64,000 bases of DNA from positions 34,209,909 through 34,273,908 of the forward strand of contig ML662442.1 in the NCBI GenBank assembly GCA_007570785.1, given 5' to 3'. Shown here piece by piece: positions 43,701-54,122 of the stretch. Each line of letters begins with the position of its first letter. Position 1 is the stretch's first letter. The stretch comes from Antilocapra americana (taxonomy: Eukaryota; Chordata; Mammalia; Artiodactyla; Antilocapridae). The notes beneath the pieces are model-generated. The model was not told where the DNA came from, searched no databases, and saw only the letters and a program-made list of their open reading frames with translations. The translations under genes and the position numbers were made by a program.

Positions 43701-45247
43701 GATTTAATTAGAAAATAAATCTACAAAACTTCAAATATCAAGCAATTTAGGAACAGAGGAATTTTTTTCCACCTTATTTCACAGGTGACTGAGAGATCTA
43801 ACGATTTGAGGTCATTTGAAGAACTTGCCCAAAGGATTATTTTCATTTTTCCCTAGCTCTGTTTGAGACTACTCTCATACTCAGTACTTCCTCAGTTTAT
43901 ATCACAGTGAAAGATGAATCAAATCTAAGGAGTAAAGGTTTAAAATATTTTAGTTAGCTTGGATGGGATTTGATTGAACTGAAGCTTGACTAACAGGAGT
44001 TTGAAGTTAAAAACTGAGTGCAGTTGTACGTCAGTAAACCAAGGAGAGCCCAGAGGAACCAGAAGTGAGAGCATCATAGAAGTAAAATACTGAGTTCTGC
44101 ATGTTGAATGTAACAATAAATAGACGCAACAAAATAGCAGCCATTATGCATTTTTCCAAAATTCTATAAAATTCCTGTTTTCTAATTTTATTTCGAATCA
44201 GTTCCTTATATTGCATGGAAAGACTTGCAGTTATTTCTCAAAGAACGTGTAATAGCTCTCATTTTTTTTTTATAACTACATTAATAAAAATCTCTCTTTC
44301 TTTTCAGTCTTGATGTTGTTCTAATACTACTGGCCACCTTCTCATCTTGGGTCATCTTGATTTCTAAGCTTATGTGCACTTTCCACCATCCTTTCACTTA
44401 TTTCTCCTGTTGTTCCCACTTTTTTGGACTATATTATTTCCATGTCTTATATTCTGTAAAAATATGAGGACATATTTTGGCATGTGCTTTCTAAGCATCT
44501 TTATATTGACATTTCTCCAGGTTTCTTTTTTGAACTCTTTTCCCGTCGCTACGTTGTTGGTCATATCACTGTATTGTTTTGCTTGACTGGCCTACATCAG
44601 TTTACCATCAATCTTGTGTTTCTTTCCCTCAAATATTTCCAAAGTCCACTCTTGACATCTTTTCATTCTATAGTCACAGAGCCTCCAGCTTTCTGCCTTT
44701 AGCAACCCGTTTGCTAATTTCCTTGTCGTTAGTCTATCTTCATCTGAACAGCTGCATTCACACAAAGAATATCATTTTCTTTTCTTATAGTAACTTCCAG
44801 TAAACTGCCACATCAAATTTATGTATCCTCTCAAGCAATTTGGTCTTTCCATGGCCCTCTTCCCTCTAATCTCACTGCCCTCTGCTCTCTGTAAGGAATT
44901 ATATATCATGGTTCACCAAGATAGTCTTGCTTTATTCCTGTTACTCTAGAGCAATTATTAATTGTGTCTTCTTCCTCTCAAAATTGTCCTGTTTAGATAT
45001 TAAATTATAAGGTCATCCTGTGTTAGTGGGACCTTGGTCATGACTGTATCTGCTATACAAATATACTTTGCAGTTCTCTGTATTTGAATTGTCCTTATGC
45101 TTGTCAGTAATGATATATATGTCTTTGTGAAGTTTTTTTTCCACATGTTCTTATCATGATTCGTATTTATCAAAATGTGCTCAAGATTGCATGTGGTGAA
45201 GACTTCATTCTGTCTTTTAGATTCTCTCCAGAAATCCTAATATATTT
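40710..45247. other. Unassigned non-coding stretch
   Basis: A long stretch with no gene recognised. A MIR is listed separately. 41080-41225 (CTCCTCAGCTTCAGATAAGG) may be another MIR/L2 scrap. 42980-43450 has moderate G+C and open frames of 66-86 codons with no signature. 44280-45130 is pyrimidine-rich with no named family. AGCAGCAGC occurs near 41481. Confidence 0.4.
42180..42272 (-). mobile_element. MIR SINE fragment, antisense
   Basis: ACACTGAGACCCAGGAAGAT, GAAGTGGCTGAACTTGGCCA, CAGGTCTGGGTGGCTACAAA and GCCAGAGCATTAGCC fit the antisense MIR core (actgaggcccagagaggg... acttgcccaaggtcac). Short and diverged. Confidence 0.5.
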
Positions 45248-45257
45248 CATCTCCTAT

Positions 45258-45510
45258 TTGTTGTTATTGTTCAGTTGCTCAGTCATGTCTGACTCTTTGC
45301 AACCCCATAGACTGCAGCACACCAGGCTTCACTGTCCTTCACTATCTCCTAGAGTTTGCTCAAACTCATGTCTATTGAGTTGGTGATGCCATCCAAACAT
45401 CTCATCCTCTGTCATCCCCTTCTCCTCCTGCCCTCAATCTTTCCAAGCATCAGGGGCTTTTCCAATGAGTTGGCTCTTTGTCCAAAGTATTGGAGCTTCA
45501 GGTCAGCATC
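45258..45510 (-). mobile_element. Short 5'-truncated BovB LINE
   Basis: The last ~250 bp of BovB: TGTTCAGTTGCTCAGTCATG, ACTGCAGCACACCAGGCTTC, TTGGTGATGCCATCCAAACA, TCTTTCCAAGCATCAGGGGC and AAAGTATTGGAGCTTCAGGT. TCCTAT occurs on both sides (45247-45252 and 45511-45516) and may be a short TSD. The segment between 45474 and 45485 lacks about a dozen bases of the consensus. Confidence 0.88.
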
Positions 45511-45890
45511 AGTCCTATAGCCCAATTCATTAAGGCTTCACCTCTTACATTCACAGAGAATGCCTGGAAGTTCTACTTTCTCTTCTGATTAATGTGGCTA
45601 TGTAGAACCAGGGTCCATTTGTTTGGTATCACCTAATACTACAAATATTTAGGGGTCATTTTTATCCATGTCTTAATTTGTAATGTTACCTGGCATATTT
45701 CTGTGTGGAATAATAAAGATTATATTTCTATTATTATTATATTATAGATCTGAGCTCTCTTATTTCATTTCCTCTGGAAAAGAATTCTGCATCTTTTACC
45801 ATTCGATGATATCCCAGAGATAAAGATTTAAAAAAGAAAACTGCAGTTTAGCCATTTCTAATAAATAAAGAATATTAAAGTTTTTCCTTT

Positions 45891-46391
45891 TACAAGTGGT
45901 CCCTGACTTACCATGGTCTGACTTTACAATGGTGTAAATGTGATTTGCATTCAGTAGAAATTATACTTCAAATTTCGAAATTTTGATCTTTTCCTAGTTT
46001 AGAGATATGCAGGAGATATTCTTACAATATTGGGCGATAGCTTTAGGCTGTTGCTGCTGGTCAGCCACATGATCCAGAGGGTGAGCAACCCACATACTTA
46101 GGCCGTTCTGTACCCATATAGTCATTCTGTTTTTCTTTACTTTCAGTACAGTATTAAACAAATTGCATGAGATATTTAACACTTTATTATAAAATAGGCT
46201 TTGTGTTAGATGATTTTTGCCCAACTATAGGCTAATTAATGTAAGTATTCTGAGCATGTTTAAGGTAGGCTAGACTAAACAATGATGTTGGGTTAATTAG
46301 ATGGATTAAATGCATTTTTGATTTATGATATTTTCAGCTTGTGATAAGTTTATCAGAACCTAACTTCTTTGTAAGTGGAGGAAGACTTGTA
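45891..46391. mobile_element. Tigger-type (TcMar) MITE with TA duplication
   Basis: About 500 bp bounded by TACAAGTGGTCCCTGACTTA (45891) and a complementary AAGTGGAGGAAGACTTGTA (46373-46391), each ending in the TA target. Internal landmarks are GATTTGCATTCAGTAGAAAT, GAGATATTTAACACTTTATT, TTAGATGATTTTTGCCCAAC, AGGTAGGCTAGACTAAACAA and TTTATCAGAACCTAACTTC. It matches a well-known non-autonomous Tigger family whose consensus begins 'gtcccccgacttacgatgg'. No transposase remains. Confidence 0.85.
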
Positions 46392-47599
46392 CAAAATTTA
46401 GGGATTTTAGCATGTTTAATTTTTGCACATTGATATGAAGTCAAAGATTACCTGGAAGTGTTCTTGCTTCCCTTTTGGGTTCTTGCCTTTAAAAAACAGC
46501 ATGTTGGCAAGTATTCAGGTAGGATCATACAGATTTATCATTATCTACAAAGTGTTTCAGTAGAATTCAGGACAAAAGTTAGTATTAGAGAGAGACAGAT
46601 GACTGAAATCAACAGTTTCTGTCTCTTTACTTGTTCCTAAAGGAATTCTGCTGGGCTTTATCAGAGTTGCTAAAAGAAAACAGCTGAGAATTGAGCACAG
46701 TGAACGAATTTCCCCACATCCTTCAATAAACAGTAGTTGATGAAAAGGAATGTAAACATTCTTACAGTAAAAGGAGTTCAAAAAGAAGCCCTAAATCCTT
46801 AAAATTAATAAATGAGTAAACCAAAACATAAAATTGTGCAACTATTTGCATCGCGATAAGAAGAAAGGAATTTAAGGTATCTTTTTGAAGAAAAGAACAA
46901 TAAAACAGTGGATTAAAAACTAAAACAATATTAAATACAATAGAAAAGATATTGAAGGCACCAAATAAAAGAAAGTAAATATAAGCTTCTGTTGACAGAG
47001 AGTGCTTTTAAGACAGATGACTCAAGTTGTTGACTTCCTTTCTTTCCTGACCCCTTATCCAGAACTTATGCATTTTTGCCTTAGGCTTATCTTGTACCTT
47101 TTATGTTTCCCTGTTCATCAGGGCATTTCAGAAAGCTTCCTTTACTGTTACTTTTTCCTTACCCGCTGCAGCTGTGGGTACATGTTTTTCACTTGTTAGC
47201 ACCTTGCACTGAACTCTTAGCATTCCACTTCTGTTTTTTTATTTTAAAAATAAAGTTACCCTTCACTTTACTAAGATGATACTACTGATTAGCCAACAAT
47301 ATTAGATATTTCAGGTTGTTTTCTGGAAGTGATGATGAATTTAATTTGCTCACTCGTATTTTTCCAACATGGCTCCCTGGCAACTATGGGCATTCATTTA
47401 AGTGAGGGTTTTTCATGGCAGGAGTTGCAGTTTAGGGTCAGGAATAGAACTATGCTTCCTATATTTTGCTGTGTATCAAAATTATGTAGGGAACTTAAAA
47501 TCTTGAATCTAGGTCATATCATATACCAATTAAACTCAGATTTCTGGGTGAAGGAACTTGAGATCTGGTTGTTGTTTAATCTGTGTTCATGAGGGACTT
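46392..47599. other. Unassigned AT-rich stretch
   Basis: No gene recognised. 47485-47575 (GAACTTAAAATCTTGAATCT, CCAATTAAACTCAGATTTC) could be a decayed hAT-type MER element, but I cannot confirm it. Confidence 0.4.
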
Positions 47600-47734
47600 G
47601 GGTGTGTAATTTTTTTTTCTTATATATATATTTTTTAAACAGCCTTTTTGGTTATCATTAACAAACAATGAGTTTTGCCATATATGTTCACCTGTGAAAC
47701 TGTCACTACAATCAAGATAATGAATATAATCCCT

Positions 47735-47778
47735 TCTGTCACTATACTCTGCATTTTCTGTCACTATACTCTGCATTT
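47735..47778. repeat. 22-bp direct tandem duplication inside L1
   Basis: TCTGTCACTATACTCTGCAT followed by TT occurs twice head to tail (47735-47756 and 47757-47778), identical. A small replication-slippage duplication within the L1 3' UTR. Confidence 0.92.
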
Positions 47779-48257
47779 TTTGTAATTCTGTAGAAATAGA
47801 CTCATACAGTAAGGTCTGGCTTTTTAATTTTTTACCAGAGAGAAATTGTATGTATCAATGGCTTATTTTCTTCTTTAATTGCTAATTGGTATTCCATTGT
47901 GTGGAAAAACAACAATTTGCTTATCAATTCATTTATTGATGGGCATCTGAGTTGTAGTTATTATAGCAAAGCTCCTATGAACATTCCTGTACAAGTCTTT
48001 GTGTAGGAGTAGGCTTTCATTTTTCTTGTATAAATGTCTAAGAGTAAATTGATTGGGTCATATGATAGTGGATGTTTTTTAAGAATCTGACAAACTATTT
48101 TTCAAAATGGCTGTATCATTTTCCATTTTAGTATAAAATTTCTAGTTCCTTCACATTGTTGCTAACACCTGATATGGTCACTTTTTTAAAATTTTTAGTC
48201 ATTTCTAATTGATTAATAGTGATGTCCCATTGTGGTTTTAATTTGTGCTTCCCTAGT

Positions 48258-48465
48258 GATGGTCCCTGGTGGCTCAGACAGTAAAGAATCTGCCTTTAAT
48301 GCAGGAGATCCAGGTTTGAGTCCTGGATCAGAAAGATCCCTGGAGAAAGAAATGGCAGTCCACTCCAGTATTCTTGCCTGGAGAATCCCATGGGCAGTGG
48401 AGCCTGGCGGGCTGCAGTCTGTGGTGTCACAAAGAGTCGGACACGACTGAGCAGCTAACAACACA
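48258..48465 (+). mobile_element. Bov-tA SINE inserted in L1
   Basis: GGTCCCTGGTGGCTCAGACA, GAATCTGCCTTTAATGCAGG, TGGATCAGAAAGATCCCTGG, TATTCTTGCCTGGAGAATCC, GGAGCCTGGCGGGCTGCAGT and AGAGTCGGACACGACTGAGC. L1 text is continuous on either side of it (CTTCCCTAGTGAT before, GACTAATGATGTTGAACAT after); AGTGA may be the TSD. Confidence 0.92.
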
Positions 48466-49141
48466 GTGACTAATGATGTTGAACATATTTTCATGTGCTT
48501 ATTTGCTAATTATATACATATATATATTATTTCAACTTTTAAAAAACTAGGTAATTTTTCCTTTTATTATTGAGTAGTAAGGATTTTTAAATGTGTTATA
48601 GATAAAAGTCCACTCTGAGGCCTTGCCTTTTCAATTTTTTAACAGTATATTTTGAAGAACAAAGTTTTTAATTTTTATAAAGTCCATTTTATTGACTTTT
48701 TCTTTTGTGGTTTGTTGCTTTTGCCTGATTCAAGGTCATTAAGATTTTCCTTGATATTCTAGTAGTTGCATAGTTTTAGCTTTTATATTTAGGTCTATAA
48801 TTCATTTTTAATTGATTGTGAGAAAAGGGTCAAGTTTTATTTATTTTTCCACATGGACATCTAATTGTGCCAAAGCCATTTGCTGGGAAAATTATCCTTT
48901 CCCCAGTTGAATTATCTTGGCATCTTTATTGAAAACAAACTGACTATATATGTGTGCATCTATTTCTGGACTTTATTCTGTTACACTGATCTATTTGCCT
49001 ATTTTTATGTCAATTCCACACTGTTTTGATTACTATCCTAAGACTAAATCTGCTAGTATAATCCCTCTATCTTTATTCTTTTTTCAAAGGCTTTTGACTA
49101 TTCTGGGTCTTTTGAATTTTCAGTTAAAACACTGCTTCTTA

Positions 49142-49221
49142 TTCTGATTCAGTAGGTTTCATCATGGGGCCTGAGATTCTGCATTGCTAATAAGCACCCA
49201 GGAGATGTCAATATTGTTGGT
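49142..49221. mobile_element. MER5A fragment (hAT-Charlie)
   Basis: TTCTGATTCAGTAGGTTTCA, TCATGGGGCCTGAGATTCTG and CATTGCTAATAAGCACCCAG, GAGATGTCAATATTGTTGG match the middle-to-right part of MER5A. Both termini are missing. Confidence 0.72.
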
Positions 49222-49238
49222 CTTTAAGTCACACTTTG

Positions 49239-49511
49239 TGTGTGTATATTAGTTGCTTAGTCACGTCTGACTCTTTGCAACCCTATAGACTGTAGCCCAC
49301 CAGGCCCCTCTGTCCATGGGATTCTCTAGGCAAGAATATTGGAGTGGGTTGCCATTTCCTTCTCCAAAAGGAACTGTAGAAAGAAAGAAAGAGAAATCTC
49401 TCAGTCGTGTTCGACTCTTTGTGACCCCATGGATTGTGTAGCCTACCAGACTCCTCCATCCATGGAATTTTCCAGGCAAGAGTACTGGAATGGGTTGCCA
49501 TTTCCTTCTCC
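49239..49511 (-). mobile_element. Bov-A2 SINE dimer with 13-bp TSD
   Basis: Two monomers in tandem on the minus strand: 49239-49376 (TTGCTTAGTCACGTCTGACT, TCTCTAGGCAAGAATATTGG) and about 49395-49511 (CTCAGTCGTGTTCGACTCTT, GGCAAGAGTACTGGAATGGG). They are separated by an A/G-rich linker AGAAAGAAAGAAAGAG. Flanked by AAGTCACACTTTG at 49226-49238 and 49512-49524, identical. Confidence 0.94.
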
Positions 49512-49544
49512 AAGTCACACTTTGATAGTGTTAAATAAAAATCC

Positions 49545-50141
49545 AACTGAGTGAATTTTAAAGATCTAATTGGCTTTGTTGAACAAGGTATGGGTTGGTC
49601 AGCATCCCATCTAGTGAGTAGAAAAGGGTTCTGCCACACTGTAGAAAAGAAAAGTTTCTTAAAGGTGGAAAAAGGGGTGGCAAAGGGACATTATTAGTAA
49701 AGAACACATTGTTTCAGTGGTGTTCTGGCAAAAACGAAAAACCTTAATCTATTAATCATAAAACAAAATGCTCCCAGACTGAGGAACATGCTACAAATCA
49801 GCTGGTCAGTACTCTCTAAAGGTGTTAAGGTCATGAAAGACAAGGAAAGAATGGGAACTGTCACAGATCAGAGGAGGCTGAGGAGACACGACCGCTAAAT
49901 ACAATGTGGGATCCTAGACTGGATCCTGGAACATACGAAAACGGACATTACTGTAAAATTACTGGTAAATCTGATTCATATCCGTAGCTGGGTTGGATGT
50001 TTTGTACCAATATTCATTTCTTAGTTTTGAAAATTATACTACAGTCTTGTAAGATGCTAACATTAGGGAAGGCTGTCCTACTTTTGCAAATTTTATGTAA
50101 GTCTAAATTTATCTCAAAATGAAAAGTTTAAAAAGTGTTTT
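49545..50141 (+). mobile_element. Decayed L1-type 3' end and flanking old repeat
   Basis: The later part reads CAAGGAAAGAATGGGAACTG, TCACAGATCAGAGGAGGCTG, AATACAATGTGGGATCCTAG, CTGGATCCTGGAACATACG and, near the end, AAATTTTATGTAAGTCTAAA followed by AAAATGAAAAGTTTAAAAAG. This is the text of an old L1M-type 3' terminus. The first 200 bp (ATCTAATTGGCTTTGTTGAA) resembles a different old LTR repeat. Assignment is moderate. Confidence 0.5.
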
Positions 50142-50162
50142 AGGGACTTCCCTCGTGGTCCA

Positions 50163-50859
50163 TATACAGGCCAAATGGGACAGGAAAATGGGGTATGCTG
50201 TTTTTCTGGGTGGAAAGTGAATTTTTGAAACACCCAAACTCTTAGATGAATTCATGATCTTTCCAGTGGAACTTCTAATCTAAGAGTTAGTCAAGTTCTT
50301 CTGGTCTCCCTGGAAAAAAGATAATGCAAGGCAAGATAAGTTCAGAGCAATGGAAAAACAATAATGATTTATGTATTGCAAAAGAGATAGAGAAGCATTT
50401 AATTGACATCTGCATTGTCAGGAGCCTGATGATTCATTATCTTATAGTTAATAGAATGGAACTCTTTTTGGAAAATTTGTTTGAATGGATGTGTCAAAAT
50501 ACTAATCAAGCCATACCTTAAAACCAAATTCATTAGTTGAATTATTCATAAAGACATCTCAGTCTCAGTGAAATGGCATCAAAACTATTTTAAAATCTTT
50601 AAATTTCATCTATGCCATCCAGGTGAAAATAGTCAAACTATCTGTGGACAGTGCCCCTCCCCTGCCCCCCACCAAACAAAACGTAAACCAAAAATGTTGG
50701 CTTTAAACTAAATAACTCAATCTTGTATTTTCAAATGCTTTACATGTCAGACAAAATTTTAAAGGGGAATGGAATTTCAGAAGTTTTCTTTTGCGTGGTA
50801 GGCAGCTAGTATACAAAGAGATAGATTATTTCATTGTAATAGATGAATTGAATGTGGAA
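50163..50859. other. Unassigned non-coding stretch
   Basis: Short chance frames only. The 20 bases just before it (50143-50162, GGGACTTCCCTCGTGGTCCA) look like the head of a CHR SINE without its body. Confidence 0.4.
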
Positions 50860-51605
50860 GTTTTAGACATGTCCTCAAATTTTTCAACATTCCTGCCTTG
50901 GAGGTGTGGGATCCATGTCCTCTGCTGTGGAATCTGGGCTATCCATAGTAATTAGCTTGTAAGCAACACATTAGGGCTTCCCAGTGGTAAAGAACCTGCC
51001 TGCCAATGTGGGATACCCATATTCTATCCCTGGGTTGTGAAGATCCTCTGGAGAAGGAAATGGCTACCCACTCTAGTATTCTTGCCTGGGAAATCTCATG
51101 GACAGAGGAGCCTGGAGGGCCACAGCCCATGGAGATGCTAAGAGCTGGACACGACTGAGCATGCATGCAAATGGTTGGTTGTGAGGAGGATAACAATGGA
51201 GAACTTCTGAAGTTTGTTCAGAAAAAAGTCATGCAACTTCTTCCAGTTTTTCTTGGGAGACTCACTCCAGGGGAAGGAGATGCCGTGTAACCCAGCCCTG
51301 AGACTGCCACGTAGCAGAGGCTATGTGCTGGCACTCTGGTTGGCCCTGGCTCCGTGCCCAGCAGCAGCCAGCTTTAGTTGCCAGCCCTGTGACGAAGACA
51401 TGTTGGATGGCCAGCCCTGTAGAACCTTTCGTTGACCCCATCCCAGATCACACCTCACCGCTACCTCCTGAGAGACTAACTGAGAACATTCCAGACACAC
51501 CCTTCCTAGATGACTGATCCGCAAAATACTACCCTCCATAAAGCAGTTATTTTAAGGCGCTAAGTTTTGTAATGATTTCTGATACAGCACATGTAACTAG
51601 AAAAG
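50860..51605 (+). repeat. MaLR-type LTR, split by a SINE
   Basis: Left part: CAACATTCCTGCCTTGGAGG, CTGCTGTGGAATCTGGGCTA. Right part after the SINE: CAGTTTTTCTTGGGAGACTC, TGAGACTGCCACGTAGCAGA, CAGATCACACCTCACCGCTA, TTAAGGCGCTAAGTTTTGTA and ACAGCACATGTAACTAGAAA. The order is that of an old MaLR LTR, with the typical '-ttttaagccactaagttttg-' end. Its middle is G+C-richer than usual here. No retroviral genes. Confidence 0.55.
50970..51172 (+). mobile_element. Bov-tA SINE inside an LTR
   Basis: TTAGGGCTTCCCAGTGGTAA, AACCTGCCTGCCAATGTGGG, TGGGTTGTGAAGATCCTCTG, TATTCTTGCCTGGGAAATCT and AGCTGGACACGACTGAGCAT. About ten bases of the SINE head (the 'ggtggctcag' part) are missing. No clear TSD. Confidence 0.9.
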
Positions 51606-52925
51606 TACCAGCAAATTTATATGAAATCACTGATTTATTTGTTCATTTATGTATTTCTGGAACAAATTTGTAAATTTGAAGGTCTTTACCAGTTAGGATC
51701 ACACACACAGTCCAAAAAAATGACTTACAGTACTGTCTGATTTTTGTCCAATTTTAATTGTGTATTCTAAGTTTTCCATGCATTTATCTGAAAGCAGTCA
51801 CTGATTAATTGTGTTATTAGTGGGGAGGATTCATGGTTTATGCTCAGAAGGGCAGCTGTTGCCAGAAAGAAACAGGTTTCAACAGGCTGGAGACATAGGC
51901 CTTACTTTTTCTGGCTCCAGCCACCTGTTTCAACTGAGCTAAAATAGTCTGTATGTAGAGATTTTGGAAGTAGTCATTAGGAAAGAAAATAAACTATACT
52001 CATTTTGAAAACTCAATTTTATGGAGAGGAAAAAAATTGAAGGCCCAATTTAGGGTATAGTTATGAAAGCAATTTGCAAATGATTTAGGATTTCTTAGTG
52101 GAGAATTTCTTATCCAAATGGCAAAACATTTGACACTGCTGATTGCAGCAAGAATATGAAGCTGCTTTGAGCAAGGAGCTTGGTGAGGGTTCATGGTGTT
52201 GCATTGTCGAAAGTGATGTAGTCTGAGTAAGTCAGTCTGCATATATGGCTTATAAACCTTCTGTTCCCAGAGAGTAAGTTCTATAAGCAGGGCACAGTAT
52301 ATAATGCTTCATACAAAATCAAATGAATTCACTGTTGTATGAAAATGTGTCCATAACTTATTATAACTGCTATACCCTATGAATTTAGGAACCATACTAA
52401 TTTCCTCAAATTTTCAAACTCCTGCCTTTGTTATTTGTCCTTTTTTCCCTTTAATTAAACTATTAGAAGCAGTAAATTAAAAAGGCGAAAATCTGGGAAA
52501 GGAGATGGAAGAGAGAAACTCAGTCATTTACCTAAGAAAGAGAAAAAAATAAGGTGTGAGATAATATCCACTTAAATTTTAGTTAACAGTGTTCCGAGGA
52601 GAATTTCAGCACTTTATATTGTAAGTAGATTTCCTATCTTTTTTGTAATGTTTCAAGTGTTTTGTCTTTCCAATCTAAATTCTTAAAAGTTATGAAAATG
52701 ATTTGTTAAATGGGTGGGACCTGACAGGGTATAAATGAGGAAAACTTTTTTTCTCCTTCTATCTTGAAAGTTCCCTTCCCGGGAACCAGAGACCCCATTG
52801 CTTTTGTAGTTGCTTTTAGGTATTAGACTGTCTTTTTTTTTTTTTTCCTCCAGCTACAAACAAGATTAATTTAAAAAATTAAGCTGGCACTCAATTCAGA
52901 GGGGTATCACTTCTCCCTAACTAAG
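51606..52925. other. Unassigned AT-rich stretch
   Basis: A possible L2 scrap lies at 52258-52345 (CCCAGAGAGTAAGTTCTATA, AGCAGGGCACAG). A TATA-box-like GGGTATAAATG occurs at 52729-52739, about 200 bp before the G+C-richer block at 52926, but no transcript evidence can be seen in sequence. The rest is unassigned. Confidence 0.4.
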
Positions 52926-53570
52926 GCCTAACTCAGCTGCGGCCTCTGCTTCCCCAGGCATCAGAGGAAGAGAAGCAACCCACCTCCCATCGCCCAGTGA
53001 TTCTTGTGCACTAGTTCAGTTGTTAGACCTCTTCATGGCAGACGCCTAGTGCTTACTTGTCTGCTGATGCACTGGTGAATTCTCTGGGAAGGCCCCTCTG
53101 CGGATGTCCATGCTGCAGTTCTCTCACAGGTGAGGCTTCGTCTGGGACGGTTCTCTGAAGCTTCCTCCTCTCCTGTTTCAGAGGTACACTCGTGGTGTCC
53201 TCTGCCTATGACCTGCCCTCTCTACTGGGATCCTTTGAAGATGCCTGGAGCCTGGCTCCCTTCTGCCACTTTCTCTTGGCCTAGAGGACAGCTCAGGAAG
53301 TGTAGGTTATCCCCACAGTTGCCATCTCTCCTCGCTCTCTGTTCTAGTTTCCTCCAGACAGCCTCCCATCCTCAGTCATCTCTAAGGAGAGGCGGCCATT
53401 GGTATCTCTCTTCATGTATAGCCCCAAAGTTCTGGAGACACTTGATGACATGTCATATTTTCTCCAGTCCTCTCTCAAGCATAAGCAGCCAAGATTCTGC
53501 AGCTGAGCACATACCTAGTTGGAGGCTGAGGTACCTGGTGCTTCTTAGAGAAGATAATTTCAATCTCTAA
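52926..53570. other. G+C-richer unassigned block
   Basis: CAGCTGCGGCCTCTGC, CCCATCGCCCAGTG, GAGGCTTCGTCTGGGACGG and GGAGAGGCGGCCATTGG show more G+C and some CpG than the surroundings. A 146-codon frame (53130-53570, plus) starts with MRLRLGRFSEASSSPVSEVH and ends in LRYLVLLREDNFNL; it has no recognised domain. Pyrimidine-AG junctions (TCCTGTTTCAG at 53180, TTTTCTCCAG at 53467) look like splice acceptors. It could be an exonised old LTR or a conserved element; I cannot decide. Confidence 0.35.
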
Positions 53571-53974
53571 GAGAGTTTCCCTCAGAGCCCTTTTCTTTTT
53601 GTGTGTGTGCATGCGTGCATGTGTGTGCTTGATAGTGAGAGAAACTAGTTTGACCACGTCTTAGTTAAGTCATGTGGGGATGTTTCTAGAACATCTTTTG
53701 TAAATGCCAAAGGGAATAATAGTCAACTTTGGTCATTAGATTTGAAGCTGAACTTCGGAAACAATAGGAAAAGCTTTATTTCATATCTTGTTACATTTGA
53801 ACTCGGATGTACTCTAGTAGTGATAGATCATGAACAACACAGCTGGAGAGCATTACTCAAATTTTTGCAATTATATCATTTCTACATAATTCAAGTCCAT
53901 AGTAATCTGTGCTTCCTTTTCTACAACCCTTGCACTGTTTGAATCCTGTGAGAATCTTCAGTTTATCACTATAA

Positions 53975-54122
53975 GAATATGCACCCCCCTTTCCTTGTCT
54001 TGCATTTCCCTTTTTCCCCTAAATTCCTCCTTCCCTTTTTTCCTTCTTCATCTTCTCCCTTCTACCCTAATCTATGCCCCATCTCTTTTTTCTCCAGTCT
54101 CTCTTTTCCTGATATTTTCTTC
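53975..54122. repeat. Pyrimidine-rich tract
   Basis: About 140 bp of nearly continuous C/T on the + strand (CCCCCCTTTCC, TTTTTCCCC, CCTTCCCTTTTTTCC, TCTCCCTTC). Low-complexity homopurine/homopyrimidine DNA of this kind can adopt triplex structure. Confidence 0.7.

Larger units (their letters stand above)
47600..49135 (-). mobile_element. L1 (L1M) 3'-UTR and ORF2 end, antisense
   Basis: + strand reads the complement of L1 in order: ATTGGTATTCCATTGTGTGG, TTATTGATGGGCATCTGAGT, AAAGCTCCTATGAACATTCC, GATTGGGTCATATGATAG, CATTGTGGTTTTAATTTGTG, then after a SINE AATGATGTTGAACATATTTT, AACAAAGTTTTTAATTTTTA, TTGAATTATCTTGGCATCTT and GACTATTCTGGGTC. The 3' end is at the low-coordinate side. Frames are decayed. 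It is interrupted by a Bov-tA SINE at about 48261-48465. Confidence 0.85.

Noticed and set aside
48213..48494. Frames such as ...QSCPTLCDTTDCSPPGSTAHGI... as conserved proteins
   Set aside because: This peptide text is the antisense translation of Bov-tA/Bov-A SINEs and recurs at each SINE (10511, 35568, 50939, 60085).
50143..50162. A CHR SINE at 50143
   Set aside because: Only about 20 bases of head-like text without any body; too short to call an element.
53130..53570. 146-codon open frame as a gene
   Set aside because: No recognised domain and no supporting exon structure; the composition alone explains the missing stops.
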